Under the pieces are notes generated by a model. It was not told the DNA's origin and ran no database searches. It saw only the letters and a program-made list of their open reading frames with translations. Both the position numbers and the translations under genes were made by a program. Of a DNA stretch of 64,000 nt, positions 1-9,243 are shown in pieces. The first letter of the stretch is position 1, and each line of letters opens with the position of its first letter. The DNA comes from Aliiroseovarius subalbicans (GTDB taxonomy: Bacteria; Pseudomonadota; Alphaproteobacteria; Rhodobacterales; Rhodobacteraceae), in contig NZ_JALBYQ010000003.1 of NCBI RefSeq assembly GCF_022678625.1, forward strand, positions 310,001 through 374,000, read 5' to 3'.

Positions 1-1
1 C

Positions 2-589
2 GACGTGCAGGGCTCTGCGGAAGCTATCGTTCAGGCGATGGAAAAGATCGGCAACGACGAGGTTCGCGTAAGGGTGCTGCACTATGGCGTTGGCGCGATC
101 ACAGAAACCGACATCGGCCTGGCCGAAGCGTCGGGTGCCCCGGTCATTGGCTTCAACGTCCGTGCCAACACGTCGGCCCGCAACACCGCCAACCAGAAAG
201 GTGTCGAGATCCGCTACTACTCGGTCATCTATGACCTGGTGGACGATGTGAAGGCCGCCGCGTCCGGCCTGTTGTCGGCCGAGGTTCGCGAGAACTTCAT
301 CGGCTATGCCCAGATCAAGGACGTGTTCAAAGTGTCCAACGTCGGCAAGGTCGCCGGCTGTCTCGTCACCGAAGGTGTGGCGCGCCGCTCTGCCGGTGTG
401 CGCCTTCTGCGCGACAACGTGGTGATCCACGAAGGCACGCTGAAGACGCTCAAGCGCTTCAAGGACGAAGTTGCCGAAGTGCAGTCGGGTCAGGAGTGTG
501 GCATGGCGTTCGAGAACTACGACGACATTCGCGCAAACGATGTGATCGAGATCTTCGAGCGCGAGGAAGTCGAGCGCACGCTGGACTGA
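2..589 (+). CDS. infB: Translation initiation factor IF-2, C-terminal part (5' truncated by window edge)
   Basis: IF-2 is the GTPase that brings initiator tRNA to the ribosome. About 195 C-terminal residues are visible and the reading frame is open to the window edge, so the G domain lies outside. What is seen is the IF-2 domain III/IV region: a [14 protein letters not shown] stretch, [14 protein letters not shown], and a final beta-barrel ending in [14 protein letters not shown], which binds fMet-tRNA. The GTG at position 5 is an in-frame valine codon, not a start. A strong hairpin follows within 25 bases of the stop, so this is the end of its transcription unit. Confidence 0.95.
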   Translation, partial: DVQGSAEAIVQAMEKIGNDEVRVRVLHYGVGAITETDIGLAEASGAPVIGFNVRANTSARNTANQKGVEIRYYSVIYDLVDDVKAAASGLLSAEVRENFIGYAQIKDVFKVSNVGKVAGCLVTEGVARRSAGVRLLRDNVVIHEGTLKTLKRFKDEVAEVQSGQECGMAFENYDDIRANDVIEIFEREEVERTLD

Positions 590-610
590 TCAGTCATCGC
601 GACGAAAAAG

Positions 611-639
611 AAAAGGGACGGCGCTACGCCGTCCCTTTT
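611..639 (+). terminator. Rho-independent terminator after infB
   Basis: A perfect 13-bp stem (611-623 with 627-639) closes a 3-base loop and carries A-rich sequence before it and TTTT at its 3' end. The flanking A and T tracts could also let it act on the opposite strand, for the small gene that ends at 660. Confidence 0.9.
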
Positions 640-659
640 GCTTTTCATGGTCGAAATCC

Positions 660-797
660 TCAGGCGGCTTGCGCCAGGTCGACCGGATACCCTTGATACA
701 GGCGTTCACCGACACGGACGACGATCTTGCCGCCCTTCAGTTCACGCACGAACAGTCCTTGGACTGAGACACAGCTGCCCAAAACGATGGTACGCAT
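660..797 (-). CDS. Small uncharacterised protein, 45 aa
   Basis: A compact frame on the minus strand encodes 45 residues, beginning MRTIVLGSCVSVQG and ending YPVDLAQAA. Pattern: a short hydrophobic beta-like segment (residues 3-16) with one cysteine (Cys9), then a basic segment (RELKGGK), then a second beta-like stretch (KIVVRVGERLYQG). There is no membrane span or signal peptide. A purine-rich GGGGGAGAAAAAGG lies just upstream, and a second ATG sits one codon earlier (798-800). The stop lies beyond the infB terminator, so the gene has its own slot. I do not recognise a function. The clean ribosome site and the lack of any competing gene make it likely to be real. Confidence 0.6.
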   Translation of the reverse strand: MRTIVLGSCVSVQGLFVRELKGGKIVVRVGERLYQGYPVDLAQAA

Positions 798-906
798 CAT
801 GCCTTTTTCTCCCCCAGGTAGAAATCGGTTGCTTCACTTTACGGCAGACCGCTTATGAAATCATCCCCAATTCGAAACAAAAGCCCGCAATTCAGCGGAT
901 TGTTGA

Positions 907-1305
907 TCAAAGCCAGTCGCGCAGAACTGCGATCAAAGGGACGTCGGCGGCGGGCATTGGGTAGTCACGCAACTGATTCACGCGCGCCCAGGACAGCTTT
1001 TGCCCCTCGCGGGGATGAGGGGTTCCGTTCCATTTCCGGCAAGCAAAGACCGGCATCAGCAGGTGAAAATCGTCATAGCTGTGGCTGGCGAACGTCAGCG
1101 GCGCAAGGCAGGATTCCCAGGTGTCGATGCCCAGTTCTTCATGCAGCTCGCGAATCAGGGCGTGTTCAGGAGTCTCGTCCGCTTCGACCTTCCCGCCGGG
1201 GAACTCCCACAGGCCCGCCATCGACTTGCCCTCAGGGCGTTGGGCCAGCAACACGCGCCCATCCGGGTCGATCAGTGCAACCGCAGACACCAGAATGGTT
1301 TTCAC
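907..1305 (-). CDS. mutT: NUDIX hydrolase, MutT-like (8-oxo-dGTP diphosphatase type)
   Basis: MutT hydrolyses oxidised nucleoside triphosphates such as 8-oxo-dGTP to monophosphates, keeping them out of DNA. The 132-residue length is typical of MutT. The NUDIX box is complete: G-x5-E-x7-REUxEE-x-G reads GGKVEADETPEHALIRELHEELG around residues 37-59. The family strand LLAQRPEGKSMAGLWEFPGG precedes it. I chose the GTG at 1303-1305 because it overlaps the argJ stop as GTGA and the protein then begins VKTILVSAVALI as in relatives; an upstream ATG would run back through argJ. Translational coupling to argJ is likely. A weak hairpin with TTTTGTTT lies just past the stop (about 880-898). Confidence 0.88.
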   Translation of the reverse strand: MKTILVSAVALIDPDGRVLLAQRPEGKSMAGLWEFPGGKVEADETPEHALIRELHEELGIDTWESCLAPLTFASHSYDDFHLLMPVFACRKWNGTPHPREGQKLSWARVNQLRDYPMPAADVPLIAVLRDWL

Positions 1306-2603
1306 GACCGATAGTCCGCGTTGATCTGAATATAGCCGTGGGTCAAATCGCAGGTCCAAACTGTCGCTGTCCCGCCCCCCAGGCCCAGGTCGGTGTGGAT
1401 CAAAAGCTCATCGTGCTTCATGTAATGCGCGCCGTCTTCTTCACGGTAGGACGGGGATACCCAGCCGTTTTCTGCCACCAGGATGTTGCCGAAGGAAATC
1501 GACAGCTTGTCGCGCTCTGCATAGGCGCCGGATTTGCCCACAGCCATGACAACTCGGCCCCAATTCGGGTCTTCACCCGCCACGGCGGTCTTCACCAGAG
1601 GTGAATTGGCGATCGCCATCGCGTGGGTCCGCGCGTCTTCGTCGGTTTTGGCGCCTGTCACACGCACTTCGACGAATTTCGTCGCTCCCTCGCCGTCGCG
1701 CACAACCTGGTGCGCAAGGTCCAACATCACGCTTTCAAGCGCCTCGACAAAGGCTGCGTCTTCGGCGTCCACCTCGACCCCGGACGCCCCGGTTGCCGTC
1801 AAAAGCAGCGTGTCGGAAGTAGACGTGTCGCTGTCCACGGTGATGTTGTTGAAGGTCTTGTCGGTCAGCGAAGACAGCATCGATTGCAGCACGTCCTGAT
1901 CTACCTTCGCGTCGGTGAAGATAAACACAAGCATCGTCGCCATATCTGGCGCAACCATGCCGGATCCCTTGGCGATGCCCGCGATATGCACGATGCGGTT
2001 GCCAATCTTAACCTCGGCCTTGGCGCCTTTGGCGAAGGTATCGGTGGTGCGGATTGCTTCGGCGGCTTGTTCCAGCGCGTCGGGAACAAGCGTGCCTTTC
2101 AGCTCATCCAGACAGCTGGTGATTTTTTCAAAAGGCAGAGGTTCGCCGATAACGCCGGTCGAGGCAGAATAGACCCTGTTTTGCGGCACATTCAGGGATT
2201 TGGACACACGTGCCGTGATTTCTTCGACCGCATCGAAACCGCCGCCGCCGGTGAAAGCGTTCGAGTTGCCCGCGTTCACGATGATCGCGGCGCCTTGCGA
2301 GGGATCCGAGCCAAGCTTGGCCTGACAATCCAGCACCGGAGCAGACCGGGTCGCCGACCGCGTGAACACACCGGCAATCGAGGTGCCAGGCCGCAACTCG
2401 GCAAGCATCAGATCCAGCCGGTCGGCGTATTTCACACCGGCCTTCACAGCCGAAAATCTGGCCCCGGCGATCACCGGAAGTGCGGGGAAGGCGGCCGGCG
2501 CAAGCGGCGCGACCGCATGAACATGGGTTTGGGCCGCCTTCAGCTTGCGCTTGAGCTTTTTCAGCTTCTTCTGAAGCTTTGTGATTTTGGCGGTCTTACC
2601 CAT
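1302..2603 (-). CDS. argJ: Glutamate N-acetyltransferase / amino-acid acetyltransferase (ornithine acetyltransferase)
   Basis: ArgJ transfers the acetyl group from N-acetylornithine to glutamate, recycling it in arginine synthesis; the bifunctional form can also use acetyl-CoA. The protein has 433 residues, slightly longer than the usual 390-415. The self-cleavage site is visible as MATML, with the scissile bond Ala222-Thr223; Thr223 becomes the N-terminal nucleophile of the beta chain. Conserved NAGNSNAFTG (109-119), GVIGEPLP and the C-terminal DLTHGYI motifs are present. The extra length is a lysine-rich N-terminal tail (residues 2-22) that could form a basic helix. It lies between a parvulin gene and mutT on the same strand with short gaps, suggesting one transcription unit. 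Confidence 0.95.
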   Translation of the reverse strand: MGKTAKITKLQKKLKKLKRKLKAAQTHVHAVAPLAPAAFPALPVIAGARFSAVKAGVKYADRLDLMLAELRPGTSIAGVFTRSATRSAPVLDCQAKLGSDPSQGAAIIVNAGNSNAFTGGGGFDAVEEITARVSKSLNVPQNRVYSASTGVIGEPLPFEKITSCLDELKGTLVPDALEQAAEAIRTTDTFAKGAKAEVKIGNRIVHIAGIAKGSGMVAPDMATMLVFIFTDAKVDQDVLQSMLSSLTDKTFNNITVDSDTSTSDTLLLTATGASGVEVDAEDAAFVEALESVMLDLAHQVVRDGEGATKFVEVRVTGAKTDEDARTHAMAIANSPLVKTAVAGEDPNWGRVVMAVGKSGAYAERDKLSISFGNILVAENGWVSPSYREEDGAHYMKHDELLIHTDLGLGGGTATVWTCDLTHGYIQINADYRS

Positions 2604-2618
2604 GGATCCCCTCCGTCG

Positions 2619-3461
2619 TTAGTCGATCAGCGTAAGGTCTTGCAGCGTTGCCGGGTCGACGCCTTCAAGGTCTGCGCGGGTTACCTTGGCATCCTCCATC
2701 AGCGTCGCAATCGCCTGTTCGGCCGCAGAGTTTTGAATCTGCGCAACCAGATCTTCGCGAACTTCGTCCAGCGCAGGCGCGCCCTGCATGCGGCTTTCGT
2801 TGAGCTTTACGACATGCCAGCCAAATTGCGTCTGGACCGGCGCGGAGACTTCCCCGTCTTCAAGCGTCATGACCGTGTCTTCAAACGGTTTCACCATCAT
2901 CCCGGCGCTGAACCAGCCCAGTTCGCCGCCATTCGGACCGGACGGGCCGGTGGACTTTTCCTTGGCAAGCCCGGCGAAATCTGCGCCGCCGGTCAGCTCT
3001 TCGACCAGGGCTTTGGCTTCGTCTTCGGTTGCCACCAGGATATGCGAGGCATTCCATTCCTTGGTCGGTTCCGCCGCAGCATAGGTTTCATCATAGGCGG
3101 TCTGAAGCGCTTCTTCGGTCACGGCCTCATCAACCACACCCTGTAGCATCTCAGACGCAATCAGCGCGCGGCGTTCGTTCTCAAGCTGGATTTCAGTACG
3201 TCGGCTGAGTTCCCCCATCGCCTGGCCCAACACAGTCTGTTGGATCAGCTGGTCCAGCAGGCCTTCGAACAGCACATCGTCCGGCAGGCTCTGGTATTGT
3301 TCGGGCAAGGCTGCGCGGGCGGCGACCATGTGGGCGAGGGTGATTTCATCGCCGTTGACAGTTGCAACAACGGTCTTGCCGGTGACTTCTTCGGCAGCCA
3401 GCGGCAGTGCCATGGATAGTGCCAGCGCGGCACCCATCAGAAAGCTGTGACGTTTCGACAT
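2619..3461 (-). CDS. Parvulin-type peptidyl-prolyl cis-trans isomerase, exported
   Basis: This is a periplasmic folding factor of the PrsA/SurA-like parvulin group. The 280-residue protein starts MSKRHSFLMG and has a signal peptide ending near LPLAAEEV. An N-terminal helical chaperone-like region (about 25-135) follows, then a rotamase domain (about 136-235) with the family strings WNASHILVATEDEA, GGELGWFSAGMMVKPFED and QTQFGWHVVKL. I chose the ATG at 3459-3461 because it is preceded by GAGGATC and gives a proper signal peptide; an ATG 13 codons upstream would put charged residues in front. It diverges from secA and is followed by argJ after 15 bases. Candidate clients are outer-membrane and exported proteins. 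Confidence 0.9.
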   Translation of the reverse strand: MSKRHSFLMGAALALSMALPLAAEEVTGKTVVATVNGDEITLAHMVAARAALPEQYQSLPDDVLFEGLLDQLIQQTVLGQAMGELSRRTEIQLENERRALIASEMLQGVVDEAVTEEALQTAYDETYAAAEPTKEWNASHILVATEDEAKALVEELTGGADFAGLAKEKSTGPSGPNGGELGWFSAGMMVKPFEDTVMTLEDGEVSAPVQTQFGWHVVKLNESRMQGAPALDEVREDLVAQIQNSAAEQAIATLMEDAKVTRADLEGVDPATLQDLTLID

Positions 3462-3499
3462 GAAATGATCCTCAAAGAGCGCCGGAACCCCCGGCAACA

Positions 3500-3528
3500 T
3501 TGACAGTTTTCCACCTGGCGCTTACATG
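3500..3528 (+). promoter_or_regulatory. Candidate sigma-70 promoter for secA
   Basis: A perfect -35 TTGACA (3500-3505) is followed after 17 bases by TACATG (3523-3528), a weak -10. It is the best match in the gap between the parvulin gene and secA. It would leave a leader of about 100 bases. Confidence 0.4.
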
Positions 3529-3636
3529 CGAGAGGCTTGAGAGCGCTGGTTCTTGAGGTCCTAGATACGGGGCCGGACAAGGACGGGCAAGGACCCTCTC
3601 ATAAAGAACTCGTTAGAACCTGTTAGGGCGGAAAAC

Positions 3637-6327
3637 ATGCTTGGTATCGGAACGCTTGCACGCAAAGTCTTTGGCACGCCGAATGACCGCAAGATCAAGG
3701 CAACCCGCCCCCTCGTGGCGCAAATCAACGCGCTGGAACCTGAGTTCGAGAAACTCACGGACGAAGGGTTGAAGGACAAGACCGAGGAACTGGCCAAAAG
3801 GGCAATGGGTGGCGAAAAGCTGGACGACTTGCTGCCCGAAGCCTTTGCCAATTGTCGCGAAGCTGCAAAGCGTGCGCTGGGTCTCAGGGCGTTTGATACA
3901 CAGCTGATGGGCGGTATTTTCCTGCATCAGGGCAACATTTCCGAAATGAAAACGGGTGAAGGCAAAACGCTTGTCGCCACCTTCCCGGCCTATCTGAATG
4001 CGCTTGGCGGCAAGGGCGTGCATATCGTTACGGTCAACGACTACCTCGCGCGGCGTGATGCCGACTGGATGGGCAAGGTGTATGGTGCGCTGGGCTTGAC
4101 CACCGGTGTGGTCTATCCGCAGCAGCCAGACGACGAAAAGCGGGCCGCCTACAAGTGTGACGTCACCTATGCGACCAACAACGAACTTGGCTTCGACTAC
4201 CTGCGCGACAACATGAAGTCCGAGCTGAAGGACATGTTCCAACGCGATCACAACTTCGCCATCGTGGACGAGGTTGACTCGATCCTGGTGGACGAAGCAC
4301 GGACGCCGCTGATCATCTCAGGCCCTGCCCAAGACCGGTCCGAGCTTTATGTCGCCATCGACAAGGTCATTCCAGAACTGACCGACGAGCATTACACGCT
4401 GGATGAAAAGACCCGCAACGTGACCTTCACGGACGAGGGTAACGAGTTCCTGGAACAGCGCCTTTTGGGTCTGGGCTTTCTGCCCGAGGGTCAGACTCTG
4501 TATGACCCCGAAAGCACCACGATCGTGCATCACGTGAACCAGGGGCTGCGCGCCCATGTTCTGTTCACGCGCGACAAGGATTATATCGTGCGCGACAATG
4601 AAATCGTGCTGATCGACGAGTTTACCGGCCGTATGATGGCCGGGCGTCGCCTGTCCGATGGTCTGCACCAGGCGATCGAGGCCAAAGAGGGCTGCAAGAT
4701 CCAGCCCGAGAACGTGACGCTGGCACAGGTGACGTTCCAGAATTACTTCCGCCTATACGACAAGCTTTCTGGCATGACCGGCACCGCGCTGACCGAGGAA
4801 GAGGAATTCTCGGAGATCTACAAGCTGGGTGTGGTCGAAGTGCCGACCAACAAACCCATCACCCGGGTCGATGAACATGACGCGGTTTACCGCACCGGGG
4901 ACGAGAAATACGCCGCCGTGGTCGAGGCGATCAAGGAATCGTCCGAGAAAGGGCAACCGGTCCTGGTCGGCACCACCTCGATTGAGAAATCGGAAATGCT
5001 GTCGAACATGCTGACCGCCGCAGGCATCAAGCATGACGTTTTGAACGCCCGTCAGCACGAACGCGAAGCGCAGATCGTGGGCGACGCCGGCCGATTGGGC
5101 GCGGTCACCATCGCCACCAACATGGCTGGTCGCGGCACAGACATTCAGCTGGGCGGCAACGTCGAGATGAAGGTGATGGAGGCGCTGGCCGCCGACCCCG
5201 ACGCCGACCCGGAAGCCGTGCGCGACAGAATCGAAGCAGAACACGCCGAGGAAAAGCAGAAGGTGCTGGACGCCGGTGGCCTTTACGTTCTGGCCACCGA
5301 ACGCCACGAAAGTCGCCGCATCGACAACCAGCTGCGCGGTCGTTCCGGCCGTCAGGGCGACCCCGGACGCTCGGCCTTTTTCCTGTCGCTCGAAGACGAC
5401 CTGATGCGCATTTTCGGGTCCGAACGGTTGGACAAGGTTCTGTCCTCCCTTGGCATGAAAGAAGGCGAAGCGATCGTGCACCCCTGGGTGAACAAATCGC
5501 TGGAGCGCGCACAGGCCAAGGTCGAAGGCCGTAACTTCGACATTCGAAAGCAGCTTTTGAAATTCGACGACGTTATGAATGACCAGCGGAAGGTGATCTT
5601 TGCCCAACGCCGCGAAATCATGGAAACCGAGGACCTGTCCGAGGTTGTCCAGGACATGCGTCACCAGGTGATCGACGATCTGGTCGATAGCTTCATGCCG
5701 CCGAAATCCTATGCCGACCAGTGGGACACGCAGGCGCTTTATGCTGCCGTGATCGAAAAGATTGGCATGGATGTGCCGGTGATCGACTGGGCCGCCGAGG
5801 AAGGCGTGGACGACGACAGCATTCGCGAACGCTTGTATGATGCGTCGGATGAGATGATGGCGAAAAAGACGGTGGATTTCGGCCCCGAAACCATGCGCAC
5901 GATCGAAAAACAGGTTGTGCTGCAAACCATCGACAAGAAATGGCAGGAACACCTGCTGACGCTGGAGCATTTGCGGTCCGTTGTCGGATTCCGTGGCTAT
6001 GCGCAGCGAGATCCGTTGAACGAATACAAGACCGAAAGCTTCCAGCTGTTCGAAGGTCTGCTGGACGGGCTGCGTGAAACCGTGACCGAGCAGTTGTCGA
6101 AGGTTCGCCCGATGACCGAGGAAGAGCAGGCCGCGATGATGCAGCAGATCCTGCAACAGCAGGGTGGTGTTGACCCAGCCGCCGCCGGTGCTGCCAAACC
6201 GGCAGCGGACGCAGCGCCAGGGTTTGACGAGAATGACCCCTCCACTTGGGGCAATCCCGGGCGCAATGACGCCTGCCCTTGCGGATCGGGCAAAAAGTTC
6301 AAACATTGCCACGGCCGCCTCGCCTGA
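3637..6327 (+). CDS. secA: Preprotein translocase motor ATPase SecA
   Basis: SecA drives unfolded preproteins through SecYEG at the inner membrane using ATP. The 896-residue length is normal. Walker A reads MKTGEGKT (residues 104-111) and Walker B lies in [14 protein letters not shown]. The nucleotide-binding fold 2 motifs [13 protein letters not shown] and [11 protein letters not shown] are present. A proline/alanine-rich linker precedes the C-terminal zinc-binding tail with Cys880, Cys882, Cys891 and His892, the site that binds SecB and the membrane. The gene is monocistronic: it is divergent from the parvulin gene and followed by a hairpin. All key motifs are intact. Confidence 0.98.
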   Translation: MLGIGTLARKVFGTPNDRKIKATRPLVAQINALEPEFEKLTDEGLKDKTEELAKRAMGGEKLDDLLPEAFANCREAAKRALGLRAFDTQLMGGIFLHQGNISEMKTGEGKTLVATFPAYLNALGGKGVHIVTVNDYLARRDADWMGKVYGALGLTTGVVYPQQPDDEKRAAYKCDVTYATNNELGFDYLRDNMKSELKDMFQRDHNFAIVDEVDSILVDEARTPLIISGPAQDRSELYVAIDKVIPELTDEHYTLDEKTRNVTFTDEGNEFLEQRLLGLGFLPEGQTLYDPESTTIVHHVNQGLRAHVLFTRDKDYIVRDNEIVLIDEFTGRMMAGRRLSDGLHQAIEAKEGCKIQPENVTLAQVTFQNYFRLYDKLSGMTGTALTEEEEFSEIYKLGVVEVPTNKPITRVDEHDAVYRTGDEKYAAVVEAIKESSEKGQPVLVGTTSIEKSEMLSNMLTAAGIKHDVLNARQHEREAQIVGDAGRLGAVTIATNMAGRGTDIQLGGNVEMKVMEALAADPDADPEAVRDRIEAEHAEEKQKVLDAGGLYVLATERHESRRIDNQLRGRSGRQGDPGRSAFFLSLEDDLMRIFGSERLDKVLSSLGMKEGEAIVHPWVNKSLERAQAKVEGRNFDIRKQLLKFDDVMNDQRKVIFAQRREIMETEDLSEVVQDMRHQVIDDLVDSFMPPKSYADQWDTQALYAAVIEKIGMDVPVIDWAAEEGVDDDSIRERLYDASDEMMAKKTVDFGPETMRTIEKQVVLQTIDKKWQEHLLTLEHLRSVVGFRGYAQRDPLNEYKTESFQLFEGLLDGLRETVTEQLSKVRPMTEEEQAAMMQQILQQQGGVDPAAAGAAKPAADAAPGFDENDPSTWGNPGRNDACPCGSGKKFKHCHGRLA

Positions 6328-6351
6328 CTCGCACAAACTGAAACAATCCCA

Positions 6352-6388
6352 TCGGCCCCGGCTTGCTGTTTCGCAAGCACGGGGCCGA
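6352..6388 (+). terminator. Hairpin terminator after secA
   Basis: A GC-rich stem of 15 pairs with one bulged A: 6352-6366 pairs with 6373-6388 around a 6-base loop. The T tract is poor, so it may be a Rho-assisted terminator or an mRNA-end stabiliser. Confidence 0.65.
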
Positions 6389-6538
6389 AATCTGTCTGGA
6401 TCATGGCGCCAAGGTGGCGGTCGGCCTGTTTTCAAGGGGAATCCCGTCTGCAGGCGGAGCGGAAAGCCATGTGATCTCCATCAATTCGGCCCAATCGAAT
6501 GCGACATTCACCGCGGGTTAGAGTGAGAGGAGATCGCC

Positions 6539-7636
6539 ATGATCGGCAAGATCGCCAACATCGGCAGTATCAGCAAGATCGCCACGATCGTGAAGTTTGG
6601 CAAGATCGGCAAGATCAATAGAAAGCGGGCGTTGACTGCAGGGGCCGCGCTGTGCATCGCCGCCAGCTCCGGGTTTTTCATGCAGAACTCTGCTGGCTTG
6701 GTGGAGCCGACGCGCCCAGTTGTCAAACCGCGAGTGGCCAGTGCCTCGGCCGGACCGGGGCTGGTTGCGCCGGCGGAACCCACCGCGCCCATCGTTGAAG
6801 TGACTCGCGCCGAAACCGTGCCCTTTCTCACGGTGCCGAACGCACCCGTGTTGCCCTTTGCCGACCCTGCAAACGGCGAACCGGTAAAACTGGCGGCGCT
6901 CAATACCGAAATCATGCCAGATCCCGAACCTGATACACCCGTGGTCATCGCGGATGTCGCGAGCTGTGACGTTGGCTTTACCGCCACGTCCGAACCGGCC
7001 GCCATGGTCGCCCTGACGCTTGAGGCGCCCTGCTACTCCGGCCAGATAGTCGATTTCTTTCACGCGGGATTGCGCTTTTCCGAGCAGACGGATGAAAACG
7101 GCCTGGTCCGTGTTCAGGTTCCCGCGCTTGAGGAAGAGGCTCTTTTTGCTGCGACCTTCCTTGATGGCCGCACTGAAAGTGCGGACATTCTGATGCCGAC
7201 CCAGGCCGATTATGAACGCGTAGCATTGGTTTGGAAGGGTGGAACCGGGCTGGGCTTGCATGCGCTGGAAGGCGGCGCAGACTATGGCGACGCGGGCCAT
7301 ATCAACGCACAAGCTCCGGCGATTCCTGCCCGCGCGACCAAAGGAGAAGGCGGGTTCATGACCGTTCTGGGGTCCGCCCCGGATGGCTGGGCGGCGGATG
7401 TCTATTCGTTCCCGTCGCGCTTGATGTCCAGCGACATGGCCCCCGAGGTTTCTGTCGAAGCACAAGTACTGGACACGACATGCAATGCAACGGTCGAAGG
7501 GCTTTTGCTTCGCACTGAACCGATTGGAACGCCGACAGAAAGTGATCTGACGTTCGCGGCGCCGGGCTGTGATGCGGTGGGCGAATTTCTTGTGTTGAAA
7601 AACCTGCCCCAAAGCTTGAAGATCGCGCGCAACTGA
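6539..7636 (+). CDS. Uncharacterised membrane-anchored or exported protein with repetitive basic N-terminus
   Basis: The 365-residue product is not one I can assign. Residues 1-30 are an unusual basic, isoleucine-rich run built from imperfect GKI/SKI/NIG units, followed by a hydrophobic segment (about 31-48, ALTAGAALCIAASSG) that could be a signal peptide or anchor. A proline/alanine-rich linker (about 55-130) leads to a globular domain with four cysteines. The phrase SCDVGFTATSEPAAMVALTLEAPC resembles a short immunoglobulin-like surface domain. The start at 6539 has a good GAGAGGAGA ribosome site. It precedes the PstS-OmpA fusion gene by 21 bases on the same strand, so both may serve the envelope. 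Confidence 0.75.
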   Translation: MIGKIANIGSISKIATIVKFGKIGKINRKRALTAGAALCIAASSGFFMQNSAGLVEPTRPVVKPRVASASAGPGLVAPAEPTAPIVEVTRAETVPFLTVPNAPVLPFADPANGEPVKLAALNTEIMPDPEPDTPVVIADVASCDVGFTATSEPAAMVALTLEAPCYSGQIVDFFHAGLRFSEQTDENGLVRVQVPALEEEALFAATFLDGRTESADILMPTQADYERVALVWKGGTGLGLHALEGGADYGDAGHINAQAPAIPARATKGEGGFMTVLGSAPDGWAADVYSFPSRLMSSDMAPEVSVEAQVLDTTCNATVEGLLLRTEPIGTPTESDLTFAAPGCDAVGEFLVLKNLPQSLKIARN

Positions 7637-7657
7637 CGCGACCGTTCGGGGCCTTTT

Positions 7658-9208
7658 ATGAGCATCCTTCGTGCGGCGAGCTTCGCCGCACTTTTCCTTG
7701 TGACCGCCCCGTGGGGCGCGATGGCCGACGATGTGACCCTGACCGCTCGCGATGGGTCGGTTGAGCTGAATGGCACCCTTCTTGGGTATGACGGCGAGTT
7801 CTACCGCATCGATACCGATTACGGCATCCTGACCGTGGATGGGTCCGGTGTGACCTGCGATGGGCCGGGGTGTCCGAACCTCGGTGCTTTCGTCGCCGAA
7901 TTCACCATCTCCGGCGCGCAAGAAATGAACACCGTTCTGATCCCCGCGCTGGTCGAAGGGTTCGCCCTGCGCCACTCCTATGCGCTGAGCCGTGAGGAAC
8001 AGGCGGGTGGCGTTGTGCTTTATACCTTGTTCGAAGGAGATGGGAGTCAAACCGCCGCGCGTATCACCATCAAGCGGACGTCATCTGACGAAGGGTTCGC
8101 CGATCTGTTGGGCAATCAGGCCGACATGATCGTTTCCATGCGCGAGGCAACAGGGCGCGAACGCGCGATGGCGCGCGAAGCCGGGATGGGTGACTTGCGA
8201 TCTTTGCGGCAGGTGCGCGTACTGGCCTTGGATGCCCTGGTGCCTGTGGTTGCGCCGGGCAACCCTGTTCGCCGCTTGTCGATGACACAGCTAATGCAGA
8301 TTTACTCTGGGCAGGTGACGAACTGGGCCGAGTTGGGGGGCGAAGACGCGCCTATCACACCCTATTTAAGTGACCCAGAGGTTGGCTTTGGACGCGTGTT
8401 CGTGACGGGCGTCGTGCGCGCACGCGGCGGCACGCTGTCGGACAGGGTCCAGACCCATGCCAGCGATGGTGGCCTTACCGATGCAGTGGCGGGCGACCCG
8501 TTCGGAATCGGTATCACTGGCTTTTCGCAACCAGGAAATGCCGAGGTGGTGACGCTTTCCGGCCCCTGCGGGTTCGACCTGTCGGCCACGCCGCTGTCGA
8601 TCAAGGCCGAGGATTATCCTCTGACCACGCCAATGTACCTTTACCTGCCCGCGCGACGTCTTCCAAAGCTGGCACGCGATTTCCTGCGCTATATGCGGTC
8701 GGACGCCGCGCAATTCGTCGCGCGTCGCGCGGGTTTCGTGGATCAGGCTTTCACCGAAAGTGCCGTGGGGGTTCAAGGTGACAGACTGGCCAATGCCATT
8801 CGCGCCGCAGGACCCGAGGTGAAGTTGGATGAATTGAAACGGATTGCCGAAGTGATGGCCGAGGTGAACCGCTTGTCGCTGACATTTAGGTTCGAAGGCG
8901 GCTCTGTGGTTCTGGATGCACCGTCGCGGTCCAACGTGGCCCTGATTTCAAGGGCGATCGAGGCCGGGCGCTTCGACGGGCGCGCCGTGACCCTTGTTGG
9001 GTTCGGTGACGGACAGGGTAGCGCGACGCAGAACCTGAAAATCGCCCGCCGCCGGGCCGAGGTTGTGCGTCGGGCGATCCTGGCCGAAGTCGAAGGCGTG
9101 GCGCCGGATCTTTCCGTCGATGCCTTCGGTGAGGCTCTGCCGATGGCCTGTGACGACAGTGCCTGGGGGCGAAGTGTGAACCGGCGCGTCGAGGTCTGGA
9201 TCAAGTAA
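7658..9208 (+). CDS. PstS-like substrate-binding domain fused to OmpA peptidoglycan-binding domain
   Basis: The 516-residue protein joins two modules. After a signal peptide (residues 1-23, ending AMA) and a short N-terminal domain, residues about 85-350 resemble the phosphate-binding PstS fold: FTISGAQEMNTVLIPALVEGFA, and QLMQIYSGQVTNWAELGG, the PBP-like signature. Residues about 400-516 form an OmpA-C domain with LVGFGDGQGSATQNLKIARRRAE and a terminal NRRVEVWIK, which anchors to peptidoglycan. A periplasmic, wall-bound ligand-binding protein is inferred. No transporter genes are adjacent, so sensing or scavenging is more likely than a standard Pst system. The ligand is unproven. Confidence 0.85.
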   Translation: MSILRAASFAALFLVTAPWGAMADDVTLTARDGSVELNGTLLGYDGEFYRIDTDYGILTVDGSGVTCDGPGCPNLGAFVAEFTISGAQEMNTVLIPALVEGFALRHSYALSREEQAGGVVLYTLFEGDGSQTAARITIKRTSSDEGFADLLGNQADMIVSMREATGRERAMAREAGMGDLRSLRQVRVLALDALVPVVAPGNPVRRLSMTQLMQIYSGQVTNWAELGGEDAPITPYLSDPEVGFGRVFVTGVVRARGGTLSDRVQTHASDGGLTDAVAGDPFGIGITGFSQPGNAEVVTLSGPCGFDLSATPLSIKAEDYPLTTPMYLYLPARRLPKLARDFLRYMRSDAAQFVARRAGFVDQAFTESAVGVQGDRLANAIRAAGPEVKLDELKRIAEVMAEVNRLSLTFRFEGGSVVLDAPSRSNVALISRAIEAGRFDGRAVTLVGFGDGQGSATQNLKIARRRAEVVRRAILAEVEGVAPDLSVDAFGEALPMACDDSAWGRSVNRRVEVWIK

Positions 9209-9243
9209 GCGGCTTGCAGGCGTTCCCGAAGTAAGCCACGTGA

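Noticed and set aside
4753-6435. A 560-codon frame antisense to secA
   Set aside because: Same reason; secA is intact and explains the sequence. No domain or start signal supports the reverse frame.
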